Positions 53,416 to 64,000 of a DNA stretch of 64,000 bases are shown here, piece after piece. A program made the translations under genes and the position numbers. Source of the DNA: Rhizopus arrhizus (taxonomy: Eukaryota > Mucoromycota > Mucoromycetes > Mucorales > Rhizopodaceae); contig JAKZZE010000027.1 of assembly GCA_024220505.1 (NCBI GenBank), forward strand, positions 1 to 64,000. The letters are read 5' to 3'. How positions within the stretch are numbered: position 1 is the first letter of the stretch; the number at the start of each line of letters is the position of its first letter. The notes beneath the pieces were generated by a model. The model did not search any database. It was given only the letters and a program-made list of their open reading frames with translations, and was not told the origin of the DNA.

Positions 53416-54063
53416 AAGAATTATTTGCTTTGTACTCATGCTTTCTTTTTGAAATTTTTATAATATTCTTAGGAAGATATAGTTTCCTATAATTGTTTTT
53501 CCGTACCAAAACATATTGTGATTTTCTAGATGAAAGAAGCTACCAACCAATATATTATTTAGCTTTTAAATAATACAAGTGGCCAGTAAGAAGCAGACAT
53601 GTTAACCTGTTCCTTTTGCTTTTTCTAGCTATATCAATAAATCTTAATTAAATAACCTCAAAACGATCACAAGATAATCTCAATTTATCTTACATTCGCC
53701 TTAAATCTAGGAGAACCCACTATATGTTAGCCAAAATGCTCTGATGCTCTTAAGATTTTCTGATTTTTCCTTAATGAGTCGAAAGTTATATTTTATGTAA
53801 AATGGGAATTAAAATGATCCTTTTGGTCTATATACCATGAATTGTATCTTTTTAGTTGTTATGCTTAAAACTGTCATCAAATTTACTTTAAGAGCCCAAC
53901 TAACTTTGAAGTATTTATTGATAACAGCATGGAAAAAAATAATAGCTGTAGAAAGCTTTCATTGTGAAGCTGAACATCTTGTGTTTATTCTCCGCCCTTG
54001 AAAAAGTTTTTTGACACTTAAAAAAAAAACGCGTCTTTCTTTCTATTTTTTAAAATTTCACAA
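53416..54063. other. intergenic, NELF-C/D 5' flank
   Basis: AT-rich, no gene seen. Confidence 0.4.
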
Positions 54064-56173
54064 ATGCAATCACAACCATTAAGAATTTCCACACCTGAAG
54101 AACATAAAAAGACATTAACTCAGACAGGTAAATATGACTGGCTGTTTTAATTTCTTTCTTTTCTAACAATTGAATAGATGCCCTACTTGAACAAAATATA
54201 TACAATGACGGTATTCTTGAATATATAAATCATGGTGGATCGCCCTTAGAAGCAGTCAATTTGTTATCAGAATCCTACATTGGCATTCCTTCCATGTGTA
54301 ATGTCACTGCTGCTTCTGTTGATAGTGTTGGCCTTGACAGTGACAGTATATTAAGAAGAGCCATAAGACAACAATTGAAGGAGCGATTTGATCCTAATCG
54401 CTGCGACGATGTCTTTATGCGTGATAAAAGTCATATTACATTTGCGTGGTTAGATGTTCTCATTCAAGATTCTCACTGGAGACAAACTATGTATGAATTA
54501 CTTGAGAAGTATCCAAGCTGTTCCTTTTTAAACTTTGCAATACTAGTAAGCTGATTTGTAATTTTTTTGTATATGCATATATTAACTTTTTTTTTGAAGA
54601 GAATATCAGAAGCAGGATATCAAGAGGAAATAGCTAAATTAAGAACATCTTCTACTTTTATTAGAGTGTATGACTTGATACTTGAAAATATATTAAAAGA
54701 GTTAATTACAAAAGATGATACGGATTTTGATGATGTTATTCAAAGCTTTGTGGTAAAATATATATAATTTTAGAGAAATACGGGTTAATTTACATATAAT
54801 AGAAAATATGCTGTGAAAGAGAAGAAAGTTATATTTATGCACAAACATTGATAAAAAGATTACAGGATGAATTTGGTGTGGTTTCCTTTACAAAATTAAA
54901 AAGAGAGTTAGAATTAGCAGCTGGTAGAAATGGATACAAGTCTTTCGTTGATTCATTTAGTTCTCTTACCTCAAGTTCTCCTTTGGAAATATCAAAAATA
55001 ATCACTACAATACTCAATAGTCCACGCATTACACCAGCTGATTTAATGGCAGTAAGAACGATGGATTATATTCTACTATATTTACTTACAACCTAAGAAT
55101 AGCTGAAAAGACCCTATTTATCTCAAAATCCACCTCCCGCGCACTATTTATACAACTATGATCTTACAAGTAAATAGAATAATATTCTATCTACTTCTTG
55201 ATATTCATGATAATTTTAGTTAAATTACTCAGTTCATTATATGTTCCTCAATATGGATCAGTTATTAGAGTAGATATGGTAGATGATATAACATTCTTAA
55301 TAGCTTATGCAACAACTATTAATGAACAGCATCCATTAGAAGTAAAGAGAACGAGTAAAAGAAAGAAGGGATTTTTAACCATTCAATAATAGACGCAAAA
55401 AGAAGAATTATCTCACGTACAGCTTGTTTACAAAGAGCTTTATACAGCACTAGCACCCAAGACATCAGTAGGCAGTATTACAGGAGTAATAAATTACATA
55501 AAGAACGCCCTTCAATATCCAGCGGGAGCCATGGGGCTCTTGCTTTGGATTGAGCATATGGCGATTGAGACCACTTATTTTGAGACATACTTTCGTACAA
55601 CAGAGACTCCTACACTTCATCTTGTATTAGATGAAATAGCAAATAAACATAAATTACAGCAACCTGTTGTATTTGAAGTGATCAAGAAGTGTATCAAACA
55701 TAAGTACTCTAATTTTGCTCCTGAGATTCAAATGGCCTTACAAAGAACATGGGTGGATCGCATGCTTTATTTAGTACAGTTGAATTATGCTATTCCAGTA
55801 TTAAAATACTTTGGTCAAGAAGGAGCAGAATTAGATGATAGTGTCATTATATATTTTTTAAAACGAGTAAGTTTCCTTCTTTTGTTATAATGATGTATAT
55901 ACTAACTTTACGATTAGTTATTAAAATTGACCCAAGGACCTTACAGTACTGCATTTGTTGAGCATATGGTTACTATTGTTGATGTCTTGGGTGAAAATCT
56001 GACGTTAGTTAAAGATGTTCAAAAATCATTAAATGATTTCTTTGGTAAAGTATCGACTTTTTATTCTTGTATATTATTAACCTCTTATTTTTGTAGAACA
56101 AGCAATGAATGGACCGTACCCTATTCATGAAAGCTTACAGCAAAAGATAAAGGCAATTTTTAAGAAAAACTAA
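54064..56173 (+). CDS. negative elongation factor NELF-C/D (TH1) homologue, about 544 aa
   Basis: Exons 54064-54127, 54178-54545, 54600-54752, 54803-55051, about 55220-55341, 55393-55866, 55918-56044 and 56097-56173. Family blocks in order are LRRAIRQQLKERFDPNRCDD, FAWLDVLIQDSHWR, CSFLNFAILRISEAGYQEEI, ITPADLMA, LIAYATTIN, GAMGLLLWIEHM, HLVLDEIANKH and VDRMLYLVQLNYAIPVLKY. They cover the whole TH1 fold. NELF pauses RNA polymerase II near promoters in animals and is missing from yeasts. The fourth intron as placed is off by one base in phase (exon 4 ends phase 0, exon 5 needs phase 1): a hidden micro-exon, another splice site or a sequence error. The other joins are in phase. Confidence 0.85.
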
Positions 56174-56566
56174 ATAAATCCTTTGAAATAGTCGTTTTCT
56201 TTTTAAGCTCACACAATGTATTTTTCTACAGCTACATTTTGTGAGAAAATATACAAAAGCGTATTGATATTATGTTGAATTAAGCAAAATATACATAAAT
56301 TCTTGTTCATTTCTAATCTTTTTTAAGTATGTAGTGTTCTATTTATAAGTAGAACAATTAGGTTTACATGTTAAGATGAAGTTTTTGCATTCGTAAGTAA
56401 AAAGTATTTAGACTAAATTGTGTATCCAAAGACGAAAATTATAAACTTGAATTGCACCCGAAATACTTCAAAGACACTCACTTTTGGGATATTTTAATAA
56501 ATTTTCCGATTTAACAGCATAGGACATATTCAAACTTTTTTTTCTTCTTCTTTCTTTATAATAAAT
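56174..56566. other. intergenic
   Basis: AT-rich spacer with the 5' flank of the Sec2-like gene; nothing coding. Confidence 0.4.
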
Positions 56567-57649
56567 ATGGCTTGGGAAACAATACAGCAGAATCATATTA
56601 TCATTCAACAAGAAAATACAAAATCATTACTTGCCCCACCTTCGCTTGCTTATAATAGCCCGTTACTTTCAACAACATCATTTTCATCATCTGTATCCAC
56701 CTTGAGTAGTATACAATCGTCCACTCATGCTCCTCCACATTCAGAGTTATTTCATGCGGCCATCGTACAAAAACAGGCATTAAAGCTAGAGGAGCTTCGT
56801 CAAGATCTTACCGCATTAAATAAAAAATATGTTTATCAGATTGAAAGATTACAAGAAGCAGAACAGCAAAGGGCTCAAGTCGAGCATGAGCTGGAGGACC
56901 TATCTCGTCAGTTATTCGAGCAGGCCAATGCCATGGTTTCCAAAGAGAAAAAAAAGCGCTATTTGGTGGAACAAAAGCTAATGAATGCAACGAGAGAATT
57001 GAAGTTGGCGCGAGAAGAGTTGGATAATGAAAGAGCCCAACTAAAGGAGCTGCGAGAAAAACTCGAAAGACAAACAGAAAAGGAAAAAAGCGAGACGGTG
57101 AAAGAATTGATAGATGATGTGATCGATCGAGAGTGGTTGAATTTATTCAAAGAATTTGTGGAAGCAGCACCTAGGACACCCATAGACTGTCTTCATCGAC
57201 TTTCATTTCTCAAGCTATGCTTCACAATGGACGTACAACCTTGTTTGCGCTCTGGGTTCTCTAAGCCGATTATAAAACGATTATTTGATTCAATTGATCA
57301 TCAATCGTGCTTTATTGAACATGTCACACAAAGAGAACAGCTTACAACACGATCTATGTTCGTCGCTAGATTTCGTCCGAATCTGGACCGGTGTTATGGG
57401 TGTAATGCTAAGCTGGATAAACGAGCCCAGTTGTTTCGTTTTAAGCTGAAGGAACAAGAAACCAACTGGCAATACATTGACCAGGCTTGTCGAAATAGAA
57501 TAGTAGCTGTTTGTGATTTTTATGCATTTATAAAGCATGTCCATTTGGGTCTGAAAGTGACTAGGCCTATAGACAGCTTATTCGAAGAGTGCTTTAAATT
57601 GAGGCTTATTATGTTTTATGCAAGATCAGGTATTAGTATAAAGCATTGA
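56567..57649 (+). CDS. Sec2/Rabin8-type Rab GEF, 360 aa, single exon
   Basis: After a Ser/Thr-rich N-terminus (to about residue 70) comes a long coiled coil. It contains ELEDLSRQLFEQANAMVSKE, the Sec2/Rabin8/GRAB exchange signature (E-L-E-D-L-x-x-x-L-F-x-x-A-N-x-M-V), and continues to about residue 185. The C-terminal half (EWLNLFKEFVEAAP through RNRIVAVCDFYAFIKHVHLG, with a C-Y-G-C pair) matches the folded domain that follows the coiled coil in Rabin8-like proteins. The family activates Sec4/Rab8 on secretory vesicles for polarised exocytosis at the hyphal tip. Yeast Sec2 is 759 aa; this form is close to animal GRAB/Rabin8 size. Confidence 0.85.
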   Translation: MAWETIQQNHIIIQQENTKSLLAPPSLAYNSPLLSTTSFSSSVSTLSSIQSSTHAPPHSELFHAAIVQKQALKLEELRQDLTALNKKYVYQIERLQEAEQQRAQVEHELEDLSRQLFEQANAMVSKEKKKRYLVEQKLMNATRELKLAREELDNERAQLKELREKLERQTEKEKSETVKELIDDVIDREWLNLFKEFVEAAPRTPIDCLHRLSFLKLCFTMDVQPCLRSGFSKPIIKRLFDSIDHQSCFIEHVTQREQLTTRSMFVARFRPNLDRCYGCNAKLDKRAQLFRFKLKEQETNWQYIDQACRNRIVAVCDFYAFIKHVHLGLKVTRPIDSLFEECFKLRLIMFYARSGISIKH

Positions 57650-58302
57650 TGCAACATTATTTGTGTATAGAATTATTTGTCTTTTTATGTAAAAATGTAA
57701 ATAATAATAAAAATTCAATTGCTTCATTATTCTTTCGTACTTTTGATAATAATAAAAAAGTACTAGTTATCCTGTACTAGACAAGAGATTAAAGTATGGA
57801 ATGAACAGCAGAAACTATCTTCAAATGTAGTATGTCAAAGGTATCAATTACTTCTATCAACTAAGTTTGCATTGAATGAATTTGATCATTAATACTTGAC
57901 ATTTGAAAGAAGAAAAAGCGTGGATTGAAATTATCAGCTACTAATTTCACTGTGCTGTCCTAAGCAGTTGAATACGACGTGCAATTTGATTGAATATACC
58001 CTCCTCGTTATTCATATCCCGATTTGTTTTCCAAGAAAAAAATATCCGCATTTTTTTTCTTTCGTGTTTTTTAAATTTAGGAGGAAATAAAAAAAAAAAA
58101 TACGTAGAATTAATAAGTAATTTATAGAATATAAGCGATTGATTTATTTCTAACTGTTTATTAAAAGTTTTTAGTTTATATAAAAAGAAAAGCAATGACT
58201 GAGTAAGCATCACATTATATTTAAAAATTACTTTCTTTAAAACACGTATTTTTTTTTCGTAGCAATAAAGATGCTGAACAGACCGAAGGCCTCATTTGTA
58301 AA
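57650..58302. other. intergenic or 5' part of the NOT1 gene
   Basis: No frame here matches the missing N-terminal ~280 residues of NOT1. A good acceptor (ttttttttcgtag) at 58250-58262 precedes an open frame N-K-D-A-E-Q-T-E-G-L-I-C-K leading into the NOT1 homology, which implies a splice from an exon I could not find. Confidence 0.4.
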
Positions 58303-61300
58303 ATGGTTTTGGAAGGAGGCTATGAATGTTGCAATACCATAAGTCAAGTTCAAGAATTGCTTTCAGCAGTTTCCGACATCACCGAAAAAGAAGTAGCTGA
58401 AACTATCGGCTGTATGGCTAGAACGCATACAAACATGACAGGTGTTGGTTCCACTACAAAGGATTCGACAACTTGGAGAATAGATAATTTCGTTATGGGC
58501 ATAAATGAAAAGGTAGTATAAACAATCTGGTTTTCTTTCTTTTTTTCTTATACATTTATACGCGCGCAGAGTCCTACATTGGACTGGACAAAAGTTTTTC
58601 AGTGCTTGGATTATGAACACTTTTTTCTTTATGATTCAAAGGGCCTCGATGTGCTGGTAACTGCTTGGAGATGTTGTAAACAGGTAATAATAAAAAAGGC
58701 TTTACAAAAAAAAAAAAAAAAAGGAGACGAAGCTTACGTTGTTGTTGCTTTTTTCTAGGGAAACGATCCTTTTCCAGCAAACATATTTTTTGGACAGTGG
58801 ACAAACTTGAAGGGGCAATTAAGCGCATTATACCAAATGGCCAATGCTCCTACTGACTATGTGAACTTGCCTTCTTGTTCAAAAAGAAAAGTCATCGAGA
58901 TTGAAGATTTTGCTAGTGCCAATGCTGCCAACCGTGCTCTGGCTAATCAACTCGTAAAAGAACAATTAAACTCTCTAGACTTGATTGAATGTGTAGTCAA
59001 GCTTGCAGACACCGCTGTGAGCGATGATATCAAGGTCTTTTTGGAAATGATTGTTAATAAGAGCCCTGAGCTTGTGTTTATGGGTTTGCTACAGATAGAT
59101 GTAAGTATTAAGTGCGATACAGAATAATAGTAATATTGATAATGGTTCGGATATTGATGTTTAATTGTTGTAGCCCATCGCAAATAAGGTGCATGAAGAC
59201 TTGTTTGCAAGGCTTATCGTATATTACTTTACGGGAAACGCAAGTAGTGTGTTTGTGTTTACTAAATTTTGGAAAGCAAAACCTGAGTTGTTCAAAAAGA
59301 ATATTGTTGAATTATACAACAATGATCCTACTGCTTTAACAAGAATTTTGGCTTTTGTTCACGAATTAAAGGTAAGGAAAAGAAATAGAAATAAACTGTA
59401 TATTAAATGTTTTTCATGTATGTAGATTTTACCTATTATACTTGATTTACAACCATTTTTATTCACTATTGATTTGGCTGCGCTAGCAACTCGCCGAGAA
59501 TATTTAAACCTCGAAAAATGGCTGCAAGATAAAACCAAAGAACATGGCGAAGTGTTTTCTAAAGCCTGCCTGGCATTTTTAAGCAGTAAAATTAGAGCCG
59601 AATTAGCAAGACAGGAGACACAATCAGCCCCTGTTACTGTTCCATTGTCTATAGATGTAGTGAATGTGTTTATAAAGCTAATTGCTGACAGGTAAGAGTG
59701 ATAAGGTGAATAGTTTGTACAATGAATGCTAAGGCATCCAATTTAGTGGACTTGATGCTAATGAACAAGAAATATTGCGTGAAATTCAATCAGGATATTT
59801 GAAATTAAATCAAAAAGGAACCACTGCTATTACACCAGAAAGTATAGCTAAGAAAGCCCCTACAAAGGCTTCTGGGTCTGCAGCTAGTACTATAACCTTC
59901 AAGCAGGATATTGAAGATGAAGCCAATGCATGTTATGAAAAGATTTACAGTGGGGAAATATCAATCGAGGGAATGGTAGAGAAACTTAGAAAATTCAGCC
60001 AATCAAAAGACCCACGAGAAAATGATATCTATGCTTGTATGATTCATAATTTACTAGATGAATATAGCTTTTTCCCCAAATATCCAGAAAAAGAATTAAC
60101 GATAACAAGTATTCTCTTTGGTCAACTTATTCAGCATCGATTATTTACCTATGCAACGCTAGGATTAGCTCTGCGTTATGTTCTTGATGCTTTGGGTCAT
60201 GTACCTGGTACCAAAATTTACAGATTTGGTTTAACTGCTCTTACACAATTTCAATCGCGGTTACCAGAATGGCCTCAGTACTGCTTCCATCTAACTCAAG
60301 CTCCAGCACTTCAATTAACAAATCCTGAAATAGTCAATATGGTAAAATCAGCTATGCAAGTAGGTAGATTACAACAGCAGCAAATGCAACAACCGCTGCA
60401 GCAGCAGCCTAACATAATGGAAGGTCAAGTCCTTACCAATTTACCGTCTACATCCACATCAACTAGTGTCTCCCAAGACAAAACAAAAGCTGCGCCTGCC
60501 ATATTTACTGCTATACGTGTACCAGACGTTTCAAAAGAGAATGATGATAATGTTATATATGAGCCTCCAAGTGAGGCAACGCAGGACAAAATTCTATTCA
60601 TCATTAACAACGTTGCTCATAACAATCTCGAAACCAAATCTACCGACCTCAAAGATGTCCTACAGCAATCTGCATATCAATGGTTTAGTAACTATTTGGT
60701 GGTGAAGCGAGCTAGCATAGAACCTAATTACCACAGTCTTTATTTACTCTTGTTAAAATCTGTTGATAGTCCTCTGTTATATCAGCATGTACTTAGAGAG
60801 ACATTTTCAAATATCAAAATTCTGCTCAATTCTGACAACACTGTTTCTTCATCTACAGAGCGATCCTTATTGAAAAATCTTGGCTCTTGGCTTGGTGGCA
60901 TGACTTTGGCACAAAATAAGCCTATCAAGCAAAAATACATCTCATTCAAAGATCTTCTTCTTGAAGGTTATGATACCAGCCGTCTGATTGTAGTGATTCC
61001 GTTTGTATGCAAAGTGCTAGAGCAGGGCAAAAAGAATAAGGTATTCGTTCCTCCTAATCCTTGGGTGATGGCCATTCTCAAATTGCTAGTCGAACTTTAT
61101 CAAAATGCTGAGCTCAAATTGAATCTCAAATTTGAGATTGAAGTGCTTTGCAAGACTCTGTCAATTGAATTAAGTTCAATTCAACCTACAATGATATTGA
61201 AAAATAGAAGACCAAAGAAAGAGCAGCAGCAGCAACAACAACAACAGCAGCAACAACAGCAGACAACGACGGCAGTTATTGCAAGGAGTGAGACTTCACC

Positions 61301-64000
61301 TTACCCACTCTCAAGACCTCCAATCACCAACTTGATACCACAATCACCAGCAAATGTGCTCACTACCGGACTTGATAAGATGGATGAGGAATTTATTCAA
61401 CTTCCTAATCTGGGTCCTTACTTAACCTTTAACTCCCAGATTGTGATGTATACAACTCAACCAAATTCAAAGCGTTGGGTGTTGCAGGCGATCAAGCAAT
61501 CCATTTTTGATATCATCGGCCCTGTTGTTGAACGGTCTGTAGCTATTGCCTCTGTATCTACTCGGGAATTGATCCTGAAGGACTTTGCTGTAGAATCTGA
61601 TGAAAACAAGATGAGGAAGGCAGCACATTTGATGGCTAGAAGTTTGGCAGGTAGCTTAGCTATGGTTACCTGTAAAGAACCTCTCCGTGCTAGCATGATT
61701 AGTCACATGCGTAGCGTCTTTATTACTAATGGTTTAAGCGAAGTGGCTGCAGAACAAGCCGCTATCTTGACATCCACAGATAATTTGGATTTGGTGTGTA
61801 CAGTGATTGAAAAGACAGCAATGGAAAAAGTAATTGCGGAGGTGGATGAAATATTGATGAATGCTTATACCAGTCGCAAGAAGCACAGAGAACAACAACG
61901 CAGTAATCCTTATTTCGATATGGACATCTTTTCTCTCTCGAGATATCCTGCCACGCTTCCTGAACCTTTGCGTCCTAAACCTAATGGTCTTCACGTCAAC
62001 CAGCTTCGTATTTATGAGGACTTTATGCATGTGCCCAGATTGGCTCCTCAAGGCGGACAGACAGTGGAACCATTACCATTTGAGCAGCAACGTGTGGTTC
62101 GTAGCAATGTTGGCGGAGGTATCATGCATCCCGACTTACATTCTAGCTATAATAATAACAGCATTGCTCCTTTATTGGAGCAGCAGCAATCGAGTGCACA
62201 TCAAATATTAGAGCGATTTGCTCAATACATTACTGATTTGGAAAAATTGATCAGCGTTACCAACGTCCCTAGCTTCAGCGTCTTACCTTTGCAACATGAT
62301 ATTGTTACTCTTGTACATCAGATACCTTTATTAGCTATGTCAAGTTTTGACAAAGCCGAAGCCGCACGCACTTTTGCCCAAAAGGTGGTTCAATTGCTGT
62401 ATAAAAGTGAAACTCGATTGGGTCGTGAGGTCTATGTTGTTCTATTGGAAAGATTGTGTGAAGTGTCTCCTAACGTTGGTGTTCTCGTCACTTCTTGGCT
62501 GACTCATGCTGATGATGAGCGTAAGTACAATGTACCTGTCACGGTAGCATTGATTAAAGCCAATCTTATCAACCTTCCTGAGCAAGATCAAGAATTGGCT
62601 AATTTAATTGACAGTGGTCGCGTAAGCGCTATTGATTTTACTGCTCGATTGATTCGTACATGTCTGGTTGAAGAGAATTCTTTGGTTACTCGACAAGAAT
62701 TTGCAGCATCTTTAGAGGCATTGAGTCGATTGAGAGGAAATGTACCTGAGAGTGTATTGATTTTGATGGAGGAGATGCGTAGACGTTCTATTCCTGGCAA
62801 CAATTCATCAGCTGCACCTGTTACATTACAGCAGTATCCATTAATCCCTCAGGGTTTGTCCGAAGAAGAGATTGCGATCCGTGAGCAGATGCATGTTTTA
62901 TTTAGTGAATGGATTAGACTTTATCAACATCCTACTAGCACCGAAAAGATATTGAGGGTCTTTGTTACTCAACTCTCTCAGCAAAATATATTCAAAATGG
63001 AAGATATGTCCTCACTTTTTTACCGTATTTGCATTGAAGCTTCTGTAGAACATGCCGCTAATCATAAGCAAGTGTCTAATCAACCAGTAAACCTTACTTA
63101 CTTACCTATCGATGCTCTTTCTAAATTGATTGTTTGCTTAATGGAACTTCCACAACCCCCTGTCAACAACCCATCCACCAACAAAATAGCCACAGAAACA
63201 CCGGACAATGCTAGAATAGCTTTATTTACGAAGTTTTTATCTATCGTTGTTCTTGTTATCTCACAATTACACGATCAACGTCAGCAACAGTTTGACCAGC
63301 GTCCCTTCTTAAGACTTTTTACTAGCTTGTTGTGTGAACTCCATACATCCGAGCAACAATTGCAAGCAGTATATATGACAATTCTAACTGCATTGAGTAA
63401 CACTCTCAATACACTTCAGCCTTCGCAATTCCCTGGATTTACCTTTGCTTGGCTTCAATTGATCTCTCACAGGTTGTTTATGCCTAAATTATTATTGGCT
63501 GAAAATCAAAAGGTAATTTTTCTACAAAAGAGCACATAAACACTATTTCCAGAAATTAAAGTCGCCGTGACTTGTCGCAATTACATATAAATTGTATTAT
63601 AAAACTTTACAAAATGCGACTTTAATTTCTGGAAATAATGAAGATGCATGTTGATTCTGACTTTTTTTGTAAAAAGGGATGGCCTACTTTCCAGAGACTT
63701 TTGATATCATTATTCGAATTTCTTGGACCTTTTTTACGTACAGCAAAGTTGAAGGATACAACAAGAATGCTTTACAGAGGAACATTACGCGTACTACTTG
63801 TACTGCTTCATGATTTCCCAGAATTCCTTTGTGATTATCACTATAGCTTCTGCGACGTGATTCCAGCCTCCTGTATTCAACTACGCAATTTGATACTTAG
63901 TGCCTTTCCTCGTCATATGCGATTACCTGATCCATTCACACCTAATCTTAAAGTTGATTTGCTTCCAGATATCAATCAATCTCCCAACATTTTGTCTGAT
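58303..64000 (+). CDS. NOT1: CCR4-NOT scaffold NOT1 (CNOT1) homologue, 3' end outside the window
   Basis: Exons 58303-58512, 58570-58683, 58759-59100, 59174-59371, 59426-59691, 59747-63512 and 63677-64000+, all in phase: 1740 residues in view. Matches to CNOT1 begin at [10 protein letters not shown] ... [17 protein letters not shown], then [45 protein letters not shown], and later the MIF4G-type CAF1-binding and CNOT9-binding regions. The last exon is nearly identical to animals ([41 protein letters not shown]). It scaffolds mRNA deadenylation in the cytoplasm. PolyQ tracts lie at 60378-60410 and 61225-61262. The usual N-terminal ~280 residues are not found upstream. Confidence 0.93.
63546..63635 (+). 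mobile_element. 90-bp TA-flanked MITE in a NOT1 intron
   Basis: The ends TTTCCAGAAATTAAAGTCGC and GCGACTTTAATTTCTGGAAA are perfect 20-bp inverted repeats, each bordered by TA (63544-63545, 63636-63637). The 50-bp centre is AT-rich and non-coding. This is the minimal anatomy of a Tc1/mariner-type miniature element. Its ends differ from both full-length DNA transposons in this window, so its helper lies elsewhere. Confidence 0.88.

Noticed and set aside
60425..60610. Short ORFs overlapping NOT1 exon 6
   Set aside because: Shadows in other frames of a well-conserved exon.
1..64000. CRISPR arrays, bacterial operons or phage genes
   Set aside because: Genes have spliceosomal introns and eukaryotic families; no regularly spaced repeats were seen except the short LTR tandem units.

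Overview
The window reads as nuclear DNA of an early-diverging fungus, most likely a Mucoromycota (Mucorales-type) species. The evidence is AT-rich intergenic DNA with long T/A homopolymers, genes broken by many 45-70 bp GT-AG introns, a GPI-type chitin deacetylase, and a load of Ty3, Tc1 and LINE relics. Genes that budding yeasts lack (NELF-C/D, a FERRY3/C12orf4 homologue, an EHD ATPase) are also present. All exon joins were made by eye from GT/AG sites and reading phase; none has transcript support.

Layout. 1-7789: a minus-strand Ty3/gypsy retrotransposon (gag, protease, RT-RNase H, integrase, an extra downstream ORF) with decayed frames, followed by a tRNA-Lys(CTT). 8-22 kb: sparse, with a four-exon membrane protein, an At2g23090-like small zinc-finger protein, a chitin deacetylase, a two-finger C2H2 candidate and a PHO80-like cyclin. 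22-26.9 kb: repeat-rich, with a ~430-bp direct duplication on either side of a Tc1-type transposase relic, a LINE relic and a dispersed repeat. 27-38 kb: gene-dense, with a FERRY3 homologue carrying a UBA domain, a ubiquilin-like UBL relic, an RPA34-like gene, U2 snRNA, an EHD ATPase, a divergent YIPF6/TRAPPC6 pair and a Kelch-BTB protein.

38-46.5 kb: a second repeat zone with two TIR-bearing DD34E elements. One sits inside an intron of a C2H2-type host gene that also carries a repeat insertion and in-frame stops. 46.9-50.4 kb: a type II membrane fucosyltransferase-like protein and a Gts1-like ArfGAP. 50.5-54 kb: decayed sequence. 54-64 kb: NELF-C/D, a Sec2/Rabin8-like Rab GEF, and a NOT1 (CNOT1) scaffold gene that runs off the right edge and holds a 90-bp TA-flanked MITE in an intron.

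Functionally, seven genes between 27 and 58 kb belong to vesicle traffic (FERRY3, EHD, YIPF6, TRAPPC6, ArfGAP, Sec2-like, and the Golgi-type glycosyltransferase), and three belong to transcription or RNA control (RPA34-like, NELF-C/D, NOT1). There is no operon logic; the clearest shared control region is the 304-bp gap between the divergent YIPF6 and TRAPPC6 genes.
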